Shown here: piece after piece, positions 15,965 through 24,008 of the stretch | How the letters are laid out: every line of letters begins with the position of its first letter | Numbering within the stretch: the stretch's first letter is position 1 | Assembly: GCA_964604705.1 (NCBI GenBank) | Contig: CAZSAP010000002.1 | Coordinates: 248,001-312,000 of the forward strand | DNA length: 64,000 nt | Direction of reading: 5' to 3' | Origin: JAAXVQ01 sp964604705 | GTDB taxonomy: Bacteria > Oederibacteriota > JAAXVQ01 | Translations under genes and position numbers: made by a program | Notes under the pieces: model-generated | What the model saw: only the letters and a program-made list of their open reading frames with translations | What the model was told of the DNA's origin: nothing | Databases searched by the model: none

Positions 15965-17107
15965 TTATTTCTCCTTCGTCTGTTCCTCAGCCGGCAGAAC
16001 CGTCGCCAACCAAGTTTCTTTGTAATGATGTTTTTGCTTGTCCCGCGCCACCACCATAAGGGCGTCGGTTCCATGCGTCCAAGGCTTGGCCAAGGTCACG
16101 CGCAATGTTCCGGTAGCTTCATCGTAGGTGCACGCTTGCTTAACCCCGCCTTTTAAAACAGTCCAGGATTTCGCCTCAATCAAAGCGCGTTGTTCGAGGG
16201 CCAGTACGGCTTTGACTTCCGTGACCGGACCCACCACTCGAGATCCGGGTGCCAGCGAACAATCGGTCAATTTTAAAGGACGATCGTCCAGTAGAAACCG
16301 AAACATCTTATCACTCACATTATGAATAATCATAATGCGCTTGAGTTGCTCGCGTGGTGTATCGGCGGCGTTGGTCCCCTGATCCACGGTAAACATCAGA
16401 GCATATCCGGCGTCCCTGGCTGCCTGAGCCACGCTTGTGTCCCAAAGCCCATACGGATAGGCCAGTGACACCACCGGGTGACCCAGCCACTCCTGCAACT
16501 GCTTGAACGAGCCTCCCAATTCTTTGCTCAAGAACGCATCCTTGCCTTTGGCGGCTTCCGCGCTTGTTGGTTTGGTCAGCTTTGGATGCGTCCATGAATG
16601 CGAGCCAATTTCAAACCCCTCTTTTTCCAGCGCGACCAGTTGCGCTTGAGAGAGCCCTTGCTTAGAATTGATAAAGTGGGTGTACACAAACAGGGTTGCC
16701 GTAAATCCAAATTCCTGGAAAATCGGTTGTGCTACAGACGCAAAATCAGCATACCCGTCGTCTATGGTAATGAGCAGTGGTTTGGCCGGCAACGCGGCTT
16801 TGCCCGTCAATCCCGCCAAATACGTTGACGCGGTAATGGGGGTGTAACCTGCGCTCTTGATGATCTCAAATTGCCGTTTCAATTCCTCCGGAGTTACAAA
16901 ATAAGGATCGTTGGCCTTGTACTGGCCAAACCGATGATAACACAAGACCGGAACGCTCACCGACACATCGGCGGCCGCCGCCACGGAGGTGCCGATCTCT
17001 GCTACGCTGACCGCTGTGTTTGTATTTCCGGTTTGCGCAAACGCACTTCCGGCCAACAAAACCACACCCGCCAACCAACTTGCCGCATGTCTCACACGTA
17101 ACTGCAT
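15965..17107 (-). CDS. Secreted polysaccharide deacetylase (carbohydrate esterase 4)
   Basis: 380 aa from the ATG at 17107, which has AAGGAG at good spacing. A Sec signal peptide is followed by cleavage after GSAFA near residue 25. The NodB domain (about 55-250) has TIDDGYAD (the metal Asp pair), GSHSWTHP (His pair) and AYPYG. This matches PgaB/IcaB-type N-deacetylases of the periplasm or cell wall. The C-terminal 110 residues are beta-rich and not recognised. It is unusual inside a pyrimidine cluster, and a promoter candidate stands just upstream, so it and pyrFE may form a sub-operon. Confidence 0.93.
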   Translation of the reverse strand: MQLRVRHAASWLAGVVLLAGSAFAQTGNTNTAVSVAEIGTSVAAAADVSVSVPVLCYHRFGQYKANDPYFVTPEELKRQFEIIKSAGYTPITASTYLAGLTGKAALPAKPLLITIDDGYADFASVAQPIFQEFGFTATLFVYTHFINSKQGLSQAQLVALEKEGFEIGSHSWTHPKLTKPTSAEAAKGKDAFLSKELGGSFKQLQEWLGHPVVSLAYPYGLWDTSVAQAARDAGYALMFTVDQGTNAADTPREQLKRIMIIHNVSDKMFRFLLDDRPLKLTDCSLAPGSRVVGPVTEVKAVLALEQRALIEAKSWTVLKGGVKQACTYDEATGTLRVTLAKPWTHGTDALMVVARDKQKHHYKETWLATVLPAEEQTKEK

Positions 17108-17176
17108 AACCACTCCTTGTCATTAACGGCTTCGGCACGTGTCTGTAAACCACTGTGCGAAAAATAAATGGCGCCC

Positions 17177-17205
17177 AGTGTAGCATACCCGCCCAGGTTT
17201 CCCAA
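17177..17205 (-). promoter_or_regulatory. Internal sigma-70 promoter before deacetylase-pyrF-pyrE
   Basis: Minus-strand TTGGGA, 17-base spacer ending in TGC, then TACACT, an extended -10 type. The start would be near 17170, about 60 bases before the deacetylase ATG, in the only sizeable gap (107 bases) of the downstream half of the pyr cluster. Confidence 0.5.
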
Positions 17206-17213
17206 CCAGGAAC

Positions 17214-17819
17214 TCACGCTCCAATGCGCGTTCGTCCGCTCACACCTTCAGGCCCCGGCCATGTCCAGCGACTGCACTGCACCAGCATCCAGCCCAAACC
17301 CCACCCTAAAACGTAACCCACCAGCACATCCACAGGATAGTGCCCCCCAGAGTAGATGGCCCCCGCGCCCACACACCCTGCAAACACCCAAGCGGGCCAA
17401 CGCAGGCTTCGATCCAAATGCGACACCACCATGGCCAAGGCCGCCGCGCTGGCAGCATGGGTGGAGGGAAAGGAGAGCGAGACCGCCGAGAGATCCTTAA
17501 GATGCGCACTCAAATGCACATCCGGCAATGCCAAGAAAGGACGAGTGCGATTAAAAAACGGTTTCAGCCATTCGTTGTGCATCAGATTGGCACATACCAC
17601 CGCCAAACTGCTCCAGATGCCCACCACCAGTGCGGTTTTCCATCCACGCCACCAGGTATACCCTACGCTACCCAGCAGAAGCAGTACCACCAGTACAAGA
17701 TCATTGGCCGTCAAATAAGTCAGATCGGCCAAGGGTTGCCAATACAGTGTGTGGTTGATGAAATTAAACGCAGCAATGTCCGCACGCGAAACAACGTCCA
17801 CCACGTCCAACACACTCAT
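17214..17819 (-). CDS. PAP2 superfamily membrane phosphatase
   Basis: 201 aa with about five or six membrane helices. PAP2 motif 1 is KPFFNRTRP (residues near 85), motif 2 is FPSTHAAS (PSxH), and motif 3 is IYSGGHYPVDV (HxxxD). In motif 3 the usual Arg six residues before the His is Ala, a departure from the canonical SRxxxxxH. Likely substrates are undecaprenyl diphosphate or phosphatidic acid-type lipids at the periplasmic face. The ATG overlaps the pyrD stop by four bases, so it is translationally coupled to pyrD, which is an odd partnership. Confidence 0.9.
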   Translation of the reverse strand: MSVLDVVDVVSRADIAAFNFINHTLYWQPLADLTYLTANDLVLVVLLLLGSVGYTWWRGWKTALVVGIWSSLAVVCANLMHNEWLKPFFNRTRPFLALPDVHLSAHLKDLSAVSLSFPSTHAASAAALAMVVSHLDRSLRWPAWVFAGCVGAGAIYSGGHYPVDVLVGYVLGWGLGWMLVQCSRWTWPGPEGVSGRTRIGA

Positions 17820-18739
17820 AACCGACCTGCCCCCACCAACTCCCGGATGGATGATAGACGATGCTGCGCCATGTACGTCTTTAAGCCTGCCGCCACACGT
17901 GAGGGAATGGCCGGATCACGAAACGTACCGGTACCAATCTGCACAGCCGTAGCTCCGGCCAAAATAAACTCCAGTGCATCGTCTGCGGTCTCAATCCCAC
18001 CGCAGCCTACAATGGGAATGTTTACCGCACCCGCAACTTTATAAACCATGGCCAGGGCCACAGGTTTAATCGCCGGTCCCGACAAGCCGCCGGTGAGATT
18101 GGCCAGCACCGGACGGCGATGCACGATGTCCATGCGCAGCCCTACCAAGGTGTTCGCCACGGTCAACGCATCGGCCCCAGCCTCTTCCGCGGCTTTGGCC
18201 AGAGGCACAATATCCGTGACATTGGGTGAAAGCTTGATCCAGAGCGGACGCTTGGTGATGCGCCGCACGGCCGAGACCAACTCGTTGAGCACCTTGGGAT
18301 CACGCCCAAACTCGATCCCCCCGGCATGCACATTGGGGCATGATACGTTCAGCTCCAGGCCGGCGATGCCCTTCTGACGCTCAAGGCGTTGCACCACATG
18401 GATGTACTCCTCCCGCTTGGAACCGGCGATATTGGCAATCACGGCACACGGCAGTTTGCGCAAGGCCGGAAGCTTCTCTTCGCAAAAGGCTTCAACCCCC
18501 ACATTGGCCAGACCAATGGCATTGAGCATGCCGGACGAACACTCCACCACCCGCGGCATCGCGTTTCCGGTACGCGGCGCCAAGGTAATGCTCTTGGCCA
18601 CAAGCCCGCCGATGGTTTTAAAATCAATGTGCTCGGCAAGTTCCGTTCCATAGCCGCACGTGCCCGACGCCAACAGGACAGGATTTTCGAGGCTTACGCC
18701 ACCAACATTTACTTTGAGGTTACCCATAGGTTTAGGCAT
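17816..18739 (-). CDS. pyrD: Dihydroorotate dehydrogenase, catalytic subunit (class 1B)
   Basis: About 307 aa. It oxidises dihydroorotate to orotate using FMN. Class 1 Cys base is in NVSCPNVHAGG; FMN and substrate residues are in LLASGTCGYG, IKLSPNVTDI and VGCGGIETADDALE. The PyrK flavin/iron-sulfur partner is encoded immediately upstream, which defines class 1B (NAD-linked). Three in-frame ATGs (18751, 18739, 18727) are possible and none has a strong ribosome site. I use 18739, which overlaps the pyrK stop; 18727 (MGNLKV) is the closest match to homologous starts. Confidence 0.94.
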   Translation of the reverse strand: MPKPMGNLKVNVGGVSLENPVLLASGTCGYGTELAEHIDFKTIGGLVAKSITLAPRTGNAMPRVVECSSGMLNAIGLANVGVEAFCEEKLPALRKLPCAVIANIAGSKREEYIHVVQRLERQKGIAGLELNVSCPNVHAGGIEFGRDPKVLNELVSAVRRITKRPLWIKLSPNVTDIVPLAKAAEEAGADALTVANTLVGLRMDIVHRRPVLANLTGGLSGPAIKPVALAMVYKVAGAVNIPIVGCGGIETADDALEFILAGATAVQIGTGTFRDPAIPSRVAAGLKTYMAQHRLSSIRELVGAGRL

Positions 18740-19490
18740 GCCAGTCCACATCCCCGGCGTTGAAGACAGGTCCGTCTTTGCAGACCCGCTGAAACTCGCC
18801 TTTGATTTTCACCACGCATCCGTTGCACACACCCAAGCCGCAGGCCATGACTTCTTCCAAAGAAACTTCGGCGGACACGCCGTGCCGTTGGGCCAATTGC
18901 GTAATAGCCTTGAGCATGGCGTGCGGCCCACAGGCGGCAATTTTTACCGGCTCATTGGCCTGCTGCAACCGGGCTTCCAAGGGCGCGGTCACGCGTCCGC
19001 GCAAACCCGCGCTCCCGTCCTCGGTCGTGCAGGTAACACGGGCACCGGCAACTTTCATTTCCTTGCGCAGTAACAAATCATCCTCGCAGCGCCCGCCGAT
19101 GAACACTTCCACGGGAATCTTTTTCGCGCGGAGCGCCTGCACCATAAACAACATGGGTGCCACGCCGTATCCCCCGCCCACCAAAAGCCGCGGTTCCTTG
19201 CCGATTAAGGAAAATCCCTTGCCCAAAGGTCCGACCATGTCCACCACGGTTCCCGGCAGTGCTTTGGCCAACAACGAGGAGCCACGTCCCCGCCCTTTGA
19301 TCAGGAACTCCACCTGTCCCTTGCCCGCTCGGCAAATTGAGAACGGACGCCGCCAAAACGGTGCCTGATCTCCCGGTATCCGAACTTCCACAAACTGTCC
19401 CGGCTTGGCTTTCCTGGCAATGGCGGGCGCGGCAAACGTCAAATGCGCGTACGGCCCAAACCGACGAATGGTCAGCAATTCTGCATTCAC
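18732..19490 (-). CDS. pyrK: Dihydroorotate dehydrogenase electron transfer subunit
   Basis: 252 aa from a GTG at 19490, chosen because AGGAGGAG lies five bases upstream. A longer ATG-started frame (19517) would place the ribosome site inside the gene. FAD-binding RRPFSI, nucleotide-binding GGGYGVAPM, and a C-terminal [2Fe-2S] cluster with Cys in CGLGVCNGCVV and VCKDG are all present. It passes electrons from PyrD to NAD. A long inverted-repeat element separates it from pyrC upstream. Confidence 0.95.
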   Translation of the reverse strand: MNAELLTIRRFGPYAHLTFAAPAIARKAKPGQFVEVRIPGDQAPFWRRPFSICRAGKGQVEFLIKGRGRGSSLLAKALPGTVVDMVGPLGKGFSLIGKEPRLLVGGGYGVAPMLFMVQALRAKKIPVEVFIGGRCEDDLLLRKEMKVAGARVTCTTEDGSAGLRGRVTAPLEARLQQANEPVKIAACGPHAMLKAITQLAQRHGVSAEVSLEEVMACGLGVCNGCVVKIKGEFQRVCKDGPVFNAGDVDWHA

Positions 19491-19527
19491 GAAAACTCCT
19501 CCTGAATATCCCAGCATACGTTCTATG

Positions 19528-19646
19528 ATTTCGATTGGGTGCAGATTTGTGAAAGCCTAGAGGAAATTCTTTTCAACAAAGAATTTCCGATCGGAGCAAG
19601 CCTCTCTGAGGCGCGCGCTTTTCACAAACCTGCACCCAATCGAAAT
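19528..19646. repeat. 119-bp inverted-repeat element between pyrC and pyrK
   Basis: Outer arms of about 26 bp (19528-19553 and 19621-19646) are complementary apart from one mismatch. Between them are two further perfect hairpins, an 11-bp stem at 19562-19588 (GGAAATTCTTT with its complement) and a 5-bp stem at 19600-19612. In RNA this folds to a three-way junction, starting 9 bases after the pyrC stop and ending some 25 bases before the pyrK ribosome site. It could be a small non-autonomous mobile element or a processing or attenuation structure. No flanking target duplication is evident. Confidence 0.8.
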
Positions 19647-19655
19647 ACCTAAGCG

Positions 19656-20966
19656 CTAATTTTTAATATTTCCAGAAAACGTCGGGTCCACAAACACCGG
19701 CGTGCCCGCCACAAGCGTGGCCAGAACCCGCCCCTTGACCTTCCACTGATCAAACGGTGTATTGTTCGACTGACTTACAAAATCCTTGGCTGCAATCGTG
19801 CGATCGGCGTTGGGATCAAAAATCACCAAATCCGCATCGGCCCCCGCTTGCAAGGTGCCTTTGGGAATCTTTAAGATTTTAGCCGGATTGACCGTCATGC
19901 GTTTTAACGCCTCAAGCAATGACATTTTGCCCGTATGCACCAAGGTGGTAAGCACCATGGAAAGCGACGTTTCTAGGCCGCTGATGCCCGGCGCCGCCAA
20001 AGCAAATTCCATCTCTTTTTCACGACGCGAATGCGGTGCATGATCCGTGGCAATGGCATCGATGGTTCCATCCACGAGGCCTTCAATAAGCGCGGCCTGG
20101 TCCGAGGCTTCCGGAATGGGTGGATTTACGCGCACATTGGTATCGTACGTGGCCAGGCATTCATCGGTAAGGGCCAAATAGTGCGGAGCGGTCTCAGCTG
20201 TAACCTTCACGCCGCGTGCCTTGGCCTCGCGGATCATGCGCACGGCTCCTGCTGTCGATACATGCGGGATGTGAATGCGACAGCCGGTCTCTTCGGCCAA
20301 GATGATGTCGCGGCTGATCATTATGTCCAGACCTGAACGCGGCACACCCGCCAAGCCGAGTTTGGCCGCCATAAACCCGGCATGGGCCACACCCTTGGAG
20401 GTCAGTGCCTTTTCTTCGGCGTGATTGATCACCAGCAGATCCAGCATGCCTGCGTACTGCAAGGCGCTGCGCATCAAACCCGGATCGGAAACCGGCGAGC
20501 CATCGTCCGATACAGCCTTAACTCCTGCAGCCTGCAACTCGCCCATTTCGCTGAGTTCTTCGCCTTTGCGTCCTTTGGTGATGCACGCCACAGGGTAGAC
20601 ATTAACCACACCTTGTTGTTTGGCCTTGGACATGACCAATTCCACCATGGCGAGATTGTCCAACGGCGGATTGGTGTTGGGCATGCAGGCCAGACTGGTG
20701 ACGCCGCCGGCCGCGGCTGCCCGTGTGCCCGAGGCAATGGTTTCTTTATATTCTTCACCGGGCTCACGCAGGTGTACATGCAGATCCACCAACCCCGGGG
20801 CTACCACGCCGCCTTGCGCATCAATAATCCGATCGTCTTTGCCGGGAACATGAACATTGGACGCAGTGATGTCAACAATCCGTCCGTCTTCAATCCAAAT
20901 CTCACCGGGCACATCGTATCCACTTCCCGGATCAATGACCCGAGCGTTTTTAATTAAGGTTCTCAT
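19656..20966 (-). CDS. pyrC: Dihydroorotase
   Basis: 436 aa from the ATG at 20966, preceded by GGAGGTGA; upstream in-frame starts lie within pyrB and add unrelated residues. It is a zinc amidohydrolase that closes carbamoyl aspartate to dihydroorotate. Metal ligands are DLHVHLREPG near residue 57, HIPHVS and TDHAPHS. Substrate residues include MPNTNPP. The gene overlaps the end of pyrB by 17 bases, so translation is coupled. About 430 aa is normal for the class I bacterial form. Confidence 0.96.
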   Translation of the reverse strand: MRTLIKNARVIDPGSGYDVPGEIWIEDGRIVDITASNVHVPGKDDRIIDAQGGVVAPGLVDLHVHLREPGEEYKETIASGTRAAAAGGVTSLACMPNTNPPLDNLAMVELVMSKAKQQGVVNVYPVACITKGRKGEELSEMGELQAAGVKAVSDDGSPVSDPGLMRSALQYAGMLDLLVINHAEEKALTSKGVAHAGFMAAKLGLAGVPRSGLDIMISRDIILAEETGCRIHIPHVSTAGAVRMIREAKARGVKVTAETAPHYLALTDECLATYDTNVRVNPPIPEASDQAALIEGLVDGTIDAIATDHAPHSRREKEMEFALAAPGISGLETSLSMVLTTLVHTGKMSLLEALKRMTVNPAKILKIPKGTLQAGADADLVIFDPNADRTIAAKDFVSQSNNTPFDQWKVKGRVLATLVAGTPVFVDPTFSGNIKN

Positions 20967-21891
20967 CGACGTTCTCACCTCCGGAGAGTAAATACAACAC
21001 TGCCATGCGCACCGCCACCCCGTTGGTGACCTGGTCCAAAATAACCGAGTTGGGTCCGTCGGCCACGCGTGGAGAAATCTCAATGCCGCGATTCATGGGG
21101 CCCGGATGCATGATCAACACATCGGGCTTGGCCAGCTTTAAGCGCCGGGCATTAACCCCATACAGATTGGCGTACTCGCGCGCGCTGGGGAAATACTTGC
21201 CGTCCTGGCGCTCCAACTGTATGCGCAAGATGTTGATGACATCCGCGTCCTTGATGGCCTCTTCCAAGTTATTATGCACTTCCACACCCAGCCGAGAAAA
21301 ACTGCGCGGCACCAACGTGGCAGGACCGACAATGCGGACCTTCGCGCCCAGCTTCACGAGCCCGTGAATATTTGAGCGGGCCACGCGTGAATGCGTTATG
21401 TCCCCCACCAAGGTAACGGTCAACCCCGCCAAACTGCCCTTGCATTCGCGGATGGTGTAGAGGTCCAAGAGGCCTTGGGTGGGATGCTCGTGGGTGCCGT
21501 CGCCGGCGTTGACCACACTGGCCTTGATGTTTTGCGCCACGAGACGCACCGAGCCCGAACAGGAATGCCGCATGATGATGGTGTGCACATTCATGGCTTC
21601 GATATTGCGCACCGTATCCAGGAGCGTCTCCCCTTTGGACACAGAGGAGGTCGACGCCGTAAAGTTAACCACATCGGCGGAGAGACGTTTGGCGGCCAGT
21701 TCAAACGAGGTGCGGGTACGCGTTGAATTTTCAAAAAACAAATTCACCACCGTCTTTCCCCGAAGGGCCGGAACTTTCTTAATGGGACGTTGCACCACTT
21801 CTTTAAACGATTGCGCCGTATCCAAAATAAGCAACATCTCTTCGGCCGACAACTCCTCCAAGCTCAACAGATCCTTGCGTTGCAGACCCAT
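20950..21891 (-). CDS. pyrB: Aspartate carbamoyltransferase catalytic subunit
   Basis: 313 aa. Carbamoyl phosphate loop FFENSTRTRTSFE is near residue 52, the second loop is SVSKGETLLDT, and HPTQGLLDLYTI is near residue 135. It makes carbamoyl aspartate, the first committed pyrimidine intermediate. No pyrI regulatory subunit gene is next to it, and PyrR control is expected instead. GGAGGG in the end of pyrR serves its ATG at 21891, three bases after the pyrR stop. Confidence 0.97.
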   Translation of the reverse strand: MGLQRKDLLSLEELSAEEMLLILDTAQSFKEVVQRPIKKVPALRGKTVVNLFFENSTRTRTSFELAAKRLSADVVNFTASTSSVSKGETLLDTVRNIEAMNVHTIIMRHSCSGSVRLVAQNIKASVVNAGDGTHEHPTQGLLDLYTIRECKGSLAGLTVTLVGDITHSRVARSNIHGLVKLGAKVRIVGPATLVPRSFSRLGVEVHNNLEEAIKDADVINILRIQLERQDGKYFPSAREYANLYGVNARRLKLAKPDVLIMHPGPMNRGIEISPRVADGPNSVILDQVTNGVAVRMAVLYLLSGGENVDENLN

Positions 21892-21893
21892 CT

Positions 21894-22439
21894 TTAACCC
21901 TCCTTGATCGCTACGGATTCTTCGCCGTCGCGTTCCTGTAAAAGCACTTCCACTTTCTGCCCGGCCGAGGTGGGAATGTTTTTGCCGACAAAGTCCGCAT
22001 GGATCGGCAGTTCTCGATGACCCCGATCCACCAGCACGGCCAGTTGGATAAGCTTCGGACGACCGTAATCAATGATTTCATCCATGGCCGCGCGACTGCT
22101 CCGACCGGTAAACAAGACATCGTCGACCAAAATCACCTTCTTATCATCCACATTGAACGGCAAGTGCGTGGGTCGGTTGCTTACGGGTTTCATGCCACGG
22201 GAACCGGCATCGTCTCGGTAGAAGGTAATGTCGAGCGCCCCCACCGGAGGCAGCTTGCCTTCAATTTGTTTGATGGCCTCGGCCAAACGCAGGGCCAAAA
22301 TATCTCCGCGCTTCATGATGCCAATCAGGACCAGCCCGTCCACACCCTTGTTGCGTTCTAAAATTTCATGCGCAATCCGGGTAAGCGCACGTCGGATCGA
22401 ATCTGCATCCATGACTTGATTTTTTTTGGTGGGTTCCAT
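21894..22439 (-). CDS. pyrR: Pyrimidine operon attenuation regulator / uracil phosphoribosyltransferase
   Basis: 181 aa. The PRPP loop is VILVDDVLFTGRSSRAA near residue 100, and the N-terminal helix region DADSIRRALTRIAHEILERN is typical of PyrR. When UMP is high, PyrR binds leader RNA and favours termination; many members also have UPRTase activity. It is the first gene of the operon, and a strong terminator-like hairpin lies in its leader, consistent with attenuation. AAGGAG precedes the ATG at 22439. Confidence 0.96.
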   Translation of the reverse strand: MEPTKKNQVMDADSIRRALTRIAHEILERNKGVDGLVLIGIMKRGDILALRLAEAIKQIEGKLPPVGALDITFYRDDAGSRGMKPVSNRPTHLPFNVDDKKVILVDDVLFTGRSSRAAMDEIIDYGRPKLIQLAVLVDRGHRELPIHADFVGKNIPTSAGQKVEVLLQERDGEESVAIKEG

Positions 22440-22497
22440 GTGATCTCCTTGAGCTGTTGAGTGTAGTTAGAGTTTTCTGACCGACGCCTGGTTGGGT

Positions 22498-22535
22498 AAA
22501 AAAAAACCTCCCGCTGCGCATACTAAGGGGGAGGC
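22498..22535 (-). terminator. Attenuator-type terminator in the pyr leader
   Basis: On the minus strand GCCTCCCCC, a loop of about 14 bases, GGGAGG and nine T. It lies about 60 bases before the pyrR ATG and about 75 bases after the predicted start site, so it must regulate the operon and cannot simply end an upstream gene. Upstream leader sequence (22575-22600) can form a separate GCTCT/AGAGC hairpin that might bind PyrR. I see no clear match to the Bacillus PyrR-binding loop. Confidence 0.75.
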
Positions 22536-22614
22536 TTTTACAGGGCGTCACAAACACACCGGATATGGGCTCTTCCTAGCTTCGCAGAGCTAGATTAAAG
22601 ATGAATTTGTAAAA

Positions 22615-22643
22615 ACAATACACGCCTTCGCTGGTTCTGTCAA
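22615..22643 (-). promoter_or_regulatory. Sigma-70 promoter of the pyr operon
   Basis: Minus-strand perfect -35 TTGACA, 17-base spacer and -10 TATTGT. Transcription would begin near 22608, giving a leader of about 168 bases that contains the attenuator-like hairpin. Confidence 0.75.
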
Positions 22644-22703
22644 GGTTATTGCCCGGAAGAAAACCCTTTAAAAAAAGGCGTTTTAAGGTTTTTCCGATCC
22701 TTT

Positions 22704-23696
22704 TTAAAAGCAAACACCCAACGTGATCCAATGATCCCATCCGGCGATCTTATCCTGCACGGCAGCATAATCGAGACGCAAAGAAGTGCGTGCCCACCCA
22801 ATGGTAGGTATACGCACACCGCCGCCGCAGGTAAGCCAGGTATCCTGCACCCCCGCTCGGATAAACAAAAGATCGTGCCAGCCGTATTCACCGCCTGCAT
22901 GAACTTTCCAAGGATCTGAAAGTGAATTTTTTTCACCTTCCACCGAAGCCAGGACCTGTTGCGCAGAACCCAAACTCAAGGTATACGCAACCCCCGCTTT
23001 GGTGGTTACAGGAAAAACCTCGCTCCGCCCAGTCTTCCAGGTCAATCCCGAATACACATCCCGCACACCTAAGCCAATCCGCACTTCCTTCCACCTAGAC
23101 GGCTGCCAGAGCAACCCAGCATCAAGTCCCCAACCGTTCGCTTGCGCTTGATCCAGCTGATGGTACAAACCTTTGAGTCCCAGCCCGACTGACCATTCGG
23201 AAGAGAGCGGCATACCCCAGGCCAAGCTGTAACACCCTTCCACATCGGAAAAAAGATAATTGGGGTTAAGTGAATCCACTTCACGCGCTTCAAACTCATA
23301 CCCGGCGGCCAAGCGAATGAGTGAAAAGGAAATCGTGCCCCAACGATTGGGACCCACCGTACCGGAAAGTTCGTCTTCCGGAAATTCAAATATGCCCGAA
23401 GGAATGGCAAATGCCAGTTGCGAGTACGTTCCGCTTTCCGGAATGGCCGTGTACGTCCCGCGAAACTCCAAACGGCGGACATGGCTCAACCCGGCGGGAT
23501 TCCAGTACGCCACGGCGGCGTCTTCACCCACGGCCGTATACGCTCCACCCAAAGCCGACGCGCGGGCATCGACCCCCCACTTAAGATACGCACCGGGGGC
23601 GCCTGAAGCCGCGGCCGTGGCATAGGTCGCTGTACCGCATACAAGCAGGCAGACCCAGAGCCACGTTAACTTCTTCTCCCAACTTCGTCGTATCAT
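22704..23696 (-). CDS. Outer-membrane barrel protein, PorV/UPF0164-like
   Basis: 330 aa with an N-terminal Sec signal (hydrophobic 10-28). The family signature ARASALGGAYTAVGEDAAV followed by YWNPAGL stands just after it. The remainder alternates in a beta-barrel pattern and ends in aromatic WITLGVCF, as outer membrane proteins do. PorV is the outer-membrane shuttle of type IX secretion in Bacteroidota; relatives occur in many other phyla with undefined roles. The neighbouring protease carries a C-terminal domain of the kind such systems recognise, which makes the pairing suggestive. Spacing between GAGGAG and the ATG at 23696 is long (about 14 bases). Confidence 0.85.
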   Translation of the reverse strand: MIRRSWEKKLTWLWVCLLVCGTATYATAAASGAPGAYLKWGVDARASALGGAYTAVGEDAAVAYWNPAGLSHVRRLEFRGTYTAIPESGTYSQLAFAIPSGIFEFPEDELSGTVGPNRWGTISFSLIRLAAGYEFEAREVDSLNPNYLFSDVEGCYSLAWGMPLSSEWSVGLGLKGLYHQLDQAQANGWGLDAGLLWQPSRWKEVRIGLGVRDVYSGLTWKTGRSEVFPVTTKAGVAYTLSLGSAQQVLASVEGEKNSLSDPWKVHAGGEYGWHDLLFIRAGVQDTWLTCGGGVRIPTIGWARTSLRLDYAAVQDKIAGWDHWITLGVCF

Positions 23697-23784
23697 AACC
23701 CAGTCAAGCTCCTCACTTGAGCGATACGTGCATAATTAAAACACTGACGAACTCTTTTCGCACTACCCATATGGTTTTTCCTAG

Positions 23785-23993
23785 AGGAGCGAGGGGACGC
23801 TGTTTTTATCTTTGACGTCTCTTATGCTCATCTAACCACTTCTGCCACACTATGACCTATATCGTCTAGCCCGGCGGTTAAACACCACAACGGGGTTTAA
23901 CCGGCCTGGATGGCATTATCGCGACGCATGGCCAATCCGGTTTTGCGCGAGTTATTGAGACGTCAAAGATAAAAACAGCGTCCCCTCGCTCCT
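23785..23993. mobile_element. 209-bp MITE-like element with perfect 37-bp terminal inverted repeats
   Basis: Bases 23785-23821 are the exact reverse complement of 23957-23993. Each end carries GGAGCGAGGGGACGC outermost. TAG flanks the element directly on both sides (23782-23784 and 23994-23996), a possible short target duplication. The 135-base interior has no open frame of note but contains a second hairpin (GGTTAAAC with GTTTAACC around 23876-23902). It fills the 312-base gap between the PorV-like and subtilase genes. No transposase is in the window. It could alternatively act as a strong bidirectional hairpin. Confidence 0.75.
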
Positions 23994-24008
23994 TAGACCA
24001 TGTCGCCC

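Noticed and set aside
20967..21083. Longer pyrC frame starting inside pyrB
   Set aside because: The extra 39 residues have no relation to dihydroorotases, and GGAGGTGA stands right before the ATG at 20966.
22655..22700. Hairpin after the PorV-like gene as a terminator
   Set aside because: The stem is interrupted and no T-run follows on the minus strand.
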